From assembly GCA_964019135.1 (NCBI GenBank), contig OZ025248.1:48663670-48727669 (forward strand): a stretch of DNA of 64,000 nucleotides. Reading direction: 5' to 3'. The position numbers were made by a program, and so were the translations under genes. This DNA is from Arenicola marina. Lineage: Eukaryota; Annelida; Polychaeta; Arenicolidae. This document shows, in pieces, positions 58,191-64,000 of the stretch (within the stretch, counting starts at the first letter, position 1; every line of letters starts with the position of its first letter). The notes under the pieces are model-generated. The model was not told the origin of the DNA and made no database searches. It worked only from the letters and a program-made list of their open reading frames with translations.

Positions 58191-60823
58191 ATGTACATTA
58201 CGTAGGGCGGTCCCCCTGGCTGTACAGGCTGTAACTGGTGTCTTGTGGCCTATGGGCTGACGGCGTTGATGTACATTACGTAGGGCGGTCCCCCTGGCTG
58301 TACAGGCTGTAACTGGTGTCTTGTGGCCTATGGGCTGACGGCGTTGATGTACATTACGTAGGGCGGTCCCCCTGGCTGTACAGGCTGTAACTGGTGTCTT
58401 GTGGCCTATGGGCTGAGGGCGTTGATGTACATTACGTAGGGCGGTCCCCCTGGCTGTACAGGCTGTAACTGGTGTCTTGTGGCCTATGGGCTGACGGCGT
58501 TGATGTACATTGCGTAGGGCGGTGCCCCTGGCTGTACAGGCTGTAACTGGTGTCTTGTGGCCTATGGGCTGACGGCGTTGATGTACATTACGTAGGGCGG
58601 TCCCCCTGGCTGTACAGGCTGTAACTGGTGTCTTGTGGCCCATGGGCTGACGGCGTTGATGTACATTACGTAGGGCGGTCCCCCTGGCTGTACAGGCTGT
58701 AACTGGTGTCTTGTGGCCTATGGGCTGACGGCGTTGATGTACATTACGTAGGGCGGTCCCCCTGGCTGTACAGGCTGTAACTGGTGTCTTGTGGCCTATG
58801 GGCTGACGGCGTTGATGTACATTACGTAGGGCGGTCCCCCTGGCTGTACAGGCTGTAACTGGTGTCTTGTGGCCTATGGGCTGACGGCGTTGATGTACAT
58901 TGCGTAGGGCGGTGCCCCTGGCTGTACAGGCTGTAACTGGTGTCTTGTGGCCTATGGGCTGACGGCGTTGATGTACATTACGTAGGGCGGTCCCCCTGGC
59001 TGTACAGGCTGTAACTGGTGTCTTGTGGCCTATGGGCTGACGGCGTTGATGTACAGTACGTAGGGCGGTCCCCCTGGCTGTACAGGCTGTAACTGGTGTC
59101 TTGTGGCCTATGGGCTGACGGCGTTGATGTACATTACGTAGGGCGGTCCCCCTGGCTGTACAGGCTGTAACTGGTGTTTTGTGGCCTATGGGCTGACGGC
59201 GTTGATGTACATTACGTAGGGCGGTCCCCCTGGCTGTACAGGCTGTAACTGGTGTCTTGTGGCCTATGGGCTGACGGCGTTGATGTACATTACGTAGGGC
59301 GGTCCCCCTGGCTGTACAGGCTGTAACTGGTGTCTTGTGGCCTATGGGCTGACGGCGTTGATGTACATTACGTAGGGCGGTCCCCCTGGCTGTACAGGCT
59401 GTAACTGGTGTCTTGTGGCCTATGGGCTGACGGCGTTGATGTACATTACGTAGGGCGGTCCCCCTGGCTGTACAGGCTGTAACTGGTGTCTTGTGGCCTA
59501 TGGGCTGACGGCGTTGATGTACATTACGTAGGGCGGTCCCCCTGGCTGTACAGGCTGTAACTGGTGTCTTGTGACCTATGGGCTGACGGCGTTGATGTAC
59601 ATTACGTAGGGCGGTCCCCCTGGCTGTACAGGCTGTAACTGGTGTCTTGTGGCCTATGGGCTGACGGCGTTGATGTACATTACGTAGGGCGGTCTCCCTG
59701 GCTGTACAGGCTGTAACTGGTGTCTTGTGGCCTATGGGCTGACGGCGTTGATGTACATTACGTAGGGCGGTCCCCCTGGCTGTACAGGCTGTAACTGGTG
59801 TCTTGTGGCCTATGGGCTGACGGCGTTGATGTACATTACGTAGGGCGGTCCCCCTGGCTGTACAGGCTGTAACTGGTGTCTTGTGGCCTATGGGCTGACA
59901 GCGTTGATGTACATTACGTAGGGCGGTCCCCCTGGCTGTACAGGCTGTAACTGGTGTCTTGTGGCCTATGGGCTGAGGGCGTTGATGTACATTACGTAGG
60001 GCGGTCCCCCTGGCTGTACAGGCTGTAACTGGTGTCTTGTGGCCTATGGGCTGACGGCGTTGATGTACATTACGTAGGGCGGTCCCCCTGGCTGTACAGG
60101 CTGTAACTGGTGTCTTGTGGCCTATGGGCTGACGGCGTTGATGTATATTACGTAGGGCGGTCCCCCTGGCTGTACAGGCTGTAACTGGTGTCTTGTGGCC
60201 TATGGGCTGACGGCGTTGATGTACATTACGTAGGGCGGTCCCCCTGGCTGTACAGGCTGTAACTGGTGTCTTGTGGCCTATGGGCTGACGGCGTTGATGT
60301 ACATTACGTAGGGCGGTCCCCCTGGCTGTACAGGCTGTAACTGGTGTCTTGTGGCCTATGGGCTGACGGCGTTGATGTACATTACGTAGGGCGGTCCCCC
60401 TGGCTGTACAGGCTGTAACTGGTGTCTTGTGGCCTATGGGCTGACGGCGTTGATGTACATTACGTAGGGCGGTCCCCCTGGCTGTACAGGCTGTAACTGG
60501 TGTCTTGTGGCCTATGGGCTGACGGCGTTGATGTACATTACGTAGGGCGGTCCCCCTGGCTGTACAGGCTGTAACTGGTGTCTTGTGGCCTATGGGCTGA
60601 CGGCGTTGATGTACATTACGTAGGGCGGTCCCCCTGGCTGTACAGGCTGTAACTGGTGTCTTGTGGCCTATGGGCTGACGGCGTTGATGTACATTACGTA
60701 GGGCGGTCCCCCTGGCTGTACAGGCTGTAACTGGTGTCTTGTGGCCTATGGGCTGACGGCGTTGATGTACATTACGTAGGGCGGTGCCCCTGGCTGTACA
60801 GGCTGTAACTGGTGTCTTGTGAC
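58191..60823. repeat. 78-bp array, 33 full copies and one partial
   Basis: Unit starts ATGTACATTACGTAGGGCGG and continues TCCCCCTGGCTGTACAGGCT, GTAACTGGTGTCTTGTGGCC, TATGGGCTGACGGCGTTG. Starts at 58191 and 60765 are exactly 33 periods apart. Copies are nearly identical (occasional GTCC/GTGCC, ATTACG/ATTGCG), so the array is recent or actively homogenised. It fills 95% of intron 12. Confidence 0.98.
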
Positions 60824-60955
60824 ATTGTTATGTCTGCATCGTTATTTGACATCATTACGTCTATATGGTTTTACATCGTATTCACAATAGTAACTTAATC
60901 ACACCTTAAACTTTATATCTACTCATTGAATAATGAACATATCTTTTCGTTGCAG

Positions 60956-61003
60956 AGGCTCGAGAAGATTATGAAGAGGGTGAAAACAGATGATCCACCT
61001 AAG
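60956..61003 (+). CDS. Map7: Exon 13, MAP7-like: conserved end of MAP7 domain
   Basis: Acceptor CTTTTCGTTGCAG, donor CCTAAG|GTAGAA. Length 48 nt, phase 0 in and out. It encodes RLEKIMKRVKTDDPPK (residues 1095-1110), the C-terminal boundary of the MAP7 domain. IMKR followed by basic residues is the most recognisable part of the family signature and decides the identification. Codons here are AT-richer than in neighbouring exons. Confidence 0.93.
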
Positions 61004-61510
61004 GTAGAAGAAGAAATAATAAAAATTAAATTTTTAACTACTTAAATTTTGAGTAAAATAACTACTTTTTATATAAGTACTTTGATAGAAATATCGCTGA
61101 AGGGGATGTTCGCTCCATCGACCCCAAATGTCTGCCTGAAAGTAAGCTAAAAGAAGGAGCACGGGCTCGTTGTGACGTCTACTGTCTCTATTGTCGCAAT
61201 TGTGTCTAATGGCAACCATTGCTAGGCAACACTTCACGTGCGCTTCTTAATTTGCTTGATGGCCGACATTTGTCGTCATGTGCAATATTACTTTGGATAT
61301 TACAGAAATAATCGATCACCAAAGACAGGAAAGTAATGTTTAATTAATTAAGTCCTTGTTGCCTGCAGCCTGGCAATTTCGAAGGGTTATCTCAAATCAT
61401 AACAAATTATCACAGAAAAACGGTGTGAACGGCAATTGCATATTTGTGTTTAATCGTATTGTAATGGGTCGACCCACCACACATACACTTTGTGTCTCGC
61501 TATACGTCAG
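61004..61510 (+). other. Intron 13 (507 bp)
   Basis: GTAGAA to CTCGCTATACGTCAG. AT-rich with TTAATTAATTAA near 61339; nothing else recognised. Confidence 0.8.
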
Positions 61511-62541
61511 GCGGAGAGTCCAAGCAGTCCGTCCCGATCCTTCGTCTCGCCGGCCGGAAGTAGCACTCCGACTGAAGACGAGGCGGCACCGGAACCAGAG
61601 TCGGAACCTGCTTCTGGGCCTGCGCCGGTTGTCGCGGCACCCGGGACACCAGATGGCGCGGGAAGCGGCGCGCAGACGCCCGAGGCTGAGCCTGGAGAGC
61701 CCGCCGACGACGGGGCGACCGCGGCCGAGTCCCCGGCCGAGCCCGAGGGCCCCAAGTTCAAGTCTGCGCTGCTGCAGCAGATGTTAGGCAATAAGGGCAA
61801 GTACCGCGGTCGCGGCGAGGACAAGGGAGTCTCGTCTCCGGGGTCGGAGCCGGAAGTGGAGGAGGAGAAGAAGGTGGAGGAGGCGGCGGCGGCCGAGGTC
61901 GCGCCGCCCGCGGAGGTGGAGTCGGACACGAGCGTGGTGGAGGCCGCTAAGAGCCTGGTGCAGACTGTGGTGACCACAGCGACCGAGAGCGTGCGCGCCA
62001 CGGACCCGGGGTCCGGCGAGCCGAGCCTGGCGCAGGATATAGTCACCGATACAGTAGACTCTAGTAGTAGTGCTAGCGTGCAATCCCACAACACGTCTTT
62101 CATGGCCGCCGACCCCACGGAGGCGGAGGGCCAGGGTGGAAGTCACAAAGAGATGGTATCCATGACGACGGTGACCAGGACCAGCACCACGCGTGTGGTG
62201 ACTGGGGTCCCGGACCTTCTGGATACTGACGACGTCGCGGCGGACGTGGGCGAACACACGCGAGTGAGCCACACCACCACCACCACCTCCCTAAACGACC
62301 ACCCCTCTGGGCTGGACGGGCAGGCTTCGGTTACCAGCACCACCACCACCACCACGGTCACCACTTCAGACTTGCTAGGATTAAACGGCGGCGAGGAGCT
62401 CTTAGGCAATGGGGGCAGTTCTGAGCCGGATGTTGGCGCTCTTGTCGACTTCCGGTCGGATGGCTTCGCCGGCGTGGCTGTCAATGGGTACAAGACGCCG
62501 CAGGATGTCGAGATGGCGGAACCAGCCGCCAACGGCGTCAG
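61511..62541 (+). CDS. Map7: Exon 14, MAP7-like: acidic and Thr-rich C-terminal region
   Basis: Acceptor GTCTCGCTATACGTCAG, donor GTCAG|GTAAAT. Length 1,031 nt, phase 0 in, phase 2 out, residues 1111-1453. It begins AESPSSPSRSFVSPAGSSTP, then a long acidic Pro/Glu/Ala tract, a basic island GPKFKSALLQQMLGNKGKYR, and Glu-rich and Ser-rich segments. Two Thr runs from CAC/ACC codons follow (SHTTTTTSLNDHP, TSTTTTTTVTT), then SDLLGLNGGEELLGNGG and GALVDFRSDGFAGVAVNGYK. The region looks largely disordered; the short LLQQMLGNK segment could be an amphipathic helix. No enzymatic domain is visible. Confidence 0.94.
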
Positions 62542-63472
62542 GTAAATAGTCATGTTTTTAGATATAAAGAGTAAAGGATTACTCCCGGAGACATGGCGCC
62601 TTTATACCTTGACCCACCCTATAGTGGAACCCACCAACCTCTGAAAACTTCCTCATATTAGTCTCTTGCACCAATACTCAAAGGAATTTGACCATGTATA
62701 TTTACAGTGTCGAAAAAAGAGGGATATTTTGGTTTAAAATACTTGATAAAGTATTGTGTACGCCCAGCATTTGTTCGTTCAGTTTGTATTTCGTTTGCAT
62801 TGATTCGTTTGTATTGTGTACTTTGGGCCTGATGGCCTTGGAAACGGAAATAAAATCAATCCAAAATTCAATCCATCCAATAGTGGCGACATAAAGAGTA
62901 GGGGATTACTGCCGGAGACATGGCTCCTTTATACCTTGACCCATACCATAGTGGCGACATAAAGAGTAGGGGATTACTGCCGGAGACATGGCTCCTTTAT
63001 ACCTTGACCCATCCCATAGTGGCGACATAAAGAGTAGGGGATTACTGCCGGAGACATGGCTCCTTTATACCTTGACCCATGCCATAGTGGTGACATAAAG
63101 AGTAGGGGATTACTGCCGGAGACATGGCTCCTTTATACCTTGACCCATGCCATAGTGGTGACATAAAGAGTAGGGGATTACTGCCGGAGACATGGTTCCT
63201 TTATACCTTGACCCATCCCATAGTGGCGACATAAAGAGTAGGGGATTACTGCCGGGGACATGGCTCCTTGATACCTTGACCCATCCCATAGTGGCGACAT
63301 AAAGAGTATGGGATTACTGCCGTAACATAATACTGCCCATAAGAAATGTTAACGCGTCCTCTACTTAAAGCAGCCAACCATCCTTTTCCCTGACAACCTA
63401 TTTAAGCTATATTTACCTGACCCCCATTGTCCAGACGTAGCGTCTTGTCATTGTTCATGTTCGGTTTGACAG
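62542..63472 (+). other. Intron 14 (931 bp)
   Basis: GTAAAT to GTTCGGTTTGACAG. Contains an isolated repeat unit at 62564, about 250 bp of AT-rich sequence and then the 68-bp array. Confidence 0.85.
62881..63324. repeat. 68-bp array derived from a SINE tail, about 6.5 copies
   Basis: Units start TAGTGGCGACATAAAGAGTA at 62881, 62949, 63017 and onward; an extra diverged unit stands alone at 62564-62634. AAAGAGTAGGGGATTACTGC then CGGAGACATGGCTCC matches the 3' body of the SINEs at 17798, 30254 and 55719 (AAAGAGTAGGGGGTTAC, GGGACATGGCTCC). Confidence 0.93.
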
Positions 63473-64000
63473 GGGGGACGTCGAGTTGATGCACGTGAAC
63501 GTCAGCTCGGACGAGGGTGGCTCAGCCAAGGAGTCTGCCAGCTTCGAGGAGTTCATCGATCTGGGTGCCCTGGTGGACAACAAGACGACCGACAACCGGC
63601 CGCTGGTCAGCCTCGAGGCCGACCTACTCAACTCCAACATGGAGAACATGAACTCACCGCCGCCGCCACCGCCGCTGTCCACGCCCTTCATCGCCTTCGA
63701 GGACAACAACTCCGCCATGAAGAGGGATGGCCTGCCAGGTATAGATGGCATGGATCAGTCAATTTCGCTTGAGAGGGGTGGCGGGTTGCCTGTTGTCGCC
63801 GGTGAATCCTCCAACTCTGCTGAGTCTCAGCAGCCGCATCAGAAGGAGGAGGCTGATGCGGATGCCGATGCGGTTTGCAATCCAACTAATCTGGAAACTA
63901 CTAACTGTACTATTGAATCGTCTGGTGTTGCTAACGAGTATTCTAATGTGTGTGGTGATTTCAGCGTGGCTGACCACCCCGCCGACGACCCCGTTTTTTC
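63473..64000 (+). CDS. Map7: Exon 15 (partial), MAP7-like: C-terminal acidic region
   Basis: Acceptor GTTCGGTTTGACAG, phase 2 in; the frame is open to the window end (residues 1454-1629). It encodes GDVELMHVNVSSDEGGSAKE, then SASFEEFIDLGALVDNKTTD, LEADLLNSNMENMNSPPPPP and LSTPFIAFEDNNSAMKRDGL. From about 63740 codon use becomes AT-richer. A possible donor (CCAG|GTATAG at 63739) and acceptor (GATTTCAG at 63964) bracket that part, but removing it (226 bp) would shift the frame, so it is kept as exon. The stop codon and 3' UTR lie beyond the window. Confidence 0.9.

Larger units (their letters stand above)
2796..64000 (+). other. Map7: MAP7/ensconsin family gene, 15 exons in window, 3' end outside
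   Basis: Gene-level entry. Fifteen exons (2796-2844, 30559-30852, 33209-33232, 41183-41221, 41494-41744, 42901-43321, 46251-46586, 48982-49209, 50760-51007, 54557-55662, 56247-56427, 58072-58176, 60956-61003, 61511-62541, 63473-64000+) have AG/GT borders and matching phases at all 14 junctions, giving 4,889 nt without a stop. Family members (vertebrate MAP7, MAP7D1-3, fly ensconsin) coat microtubules through an N-terminal helix and recruit or activate kinesin-1 through the C-terminal MAP7 domain. Both domains are visible here, at residues about 143-260 and about 965-1110. The product is longer than typical MAP7 proteins because the linker is expanded. Seen: exons, phases, domains. Known: family function. 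Inferred: that all exons join in one transcript. The assignment rests on recalled family motifs, not on an alignment. Confidence 0.9.

Noticed and set aside
57864..58643. 259-codon minus-strand frame
   Set aside because: Antisense to exon 12 and to the 78-bp array; repeat artefact.
58191..60823. CRISPR-like regular repeats
   Set aside because: Units are contiguous with no unique spacers, in an animal intron; it is a tandem minisatellite.

Overview
The window is animal genomic DNA holding one large plus-strand gene and almost nothing else that codes. Fifteen GC-rich exons with canonical GT/AG borders lie in AT-richer introns of up to 27.7 kb and join without a single phase conflict into one open reading frame. 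That frame starts at 2796 and is still open at base 64000 (about 1,629 codons, no stop). The product belongs to the MAP7/ensconsin family of microtubule-binding kinesin-1 cofactors. Three things support this: a charged N-terminal helical domain ending in an ERKQAIIRRSVERD segment, a YGFGSRAPRM motif directly after it, and a C-terminal E/R/K-rich MAP7 domain ending RKK-RLEKIMKRVK. The intron-rich structure, tRNA-derived SINEs and a TTAGGG-type degenerate telomeric tract fit an invertebrate bilaterian. A mollusc or other lophotrochozoan is my guess; the sequence does not prove it.

Layout. 1-2777 is upstream intergenic DNA with a 357-bp tandem duplication and, at its end, a CRE/YY1-like start region. 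Intron 1 (2845-30558) is a repeat-rich 27.7 kb containing a TIR element, several SINEs, minisatellites of 34, 39, 40 and 41 bp and a candidate alternative first exon at 24666. Exons 2-4 (30.6-41.2 kb) encode a polar low-complexity N terminus; a second candidate alternative first exon lies at 35427. Exons 5-6 (41.5-43.3 kb) encode the N-terminal microtubule-binding helix. Exons 7-10 (46.3-55.7 kb) encode a Ser/Pro/Lys-rich linker with nine 17-residue repeats. Exons 10-13 (55.5-61.0 kb) encode the MAP7 domain, predicted from the family to bind kinesin-1. Exons 14-15 (61.5-64.0 kb and beyond) encode an acidic, Thr-rich tail that runs off the window.

The most unusual feature is how tandem repeats relate to splice sites. 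In intron 5 a 78-bp unit carrying the real 3' splice site and first codons of exon 6 has been copied 12 more times upstream, and the 5' splice site of exon 5 is duplicated once. In intron 11 the last codons and 5' splice site of exon 11 recur about 20 times; many copies form a 39-nt, phase-0, CAG-to-GTCAGT cassette encoding a 13-residue piece of the MAP7 helix. Intron 12 is almost entirely a near-identical 78-bp array starting at the 5' splice site. In intron 14 a 68-bp array derives from a SINE tail. Longest repeat periods fall on 39/78 and 34/68 bp. No CRISPR, transposase, rRNA or functional tRNA gene was seen.
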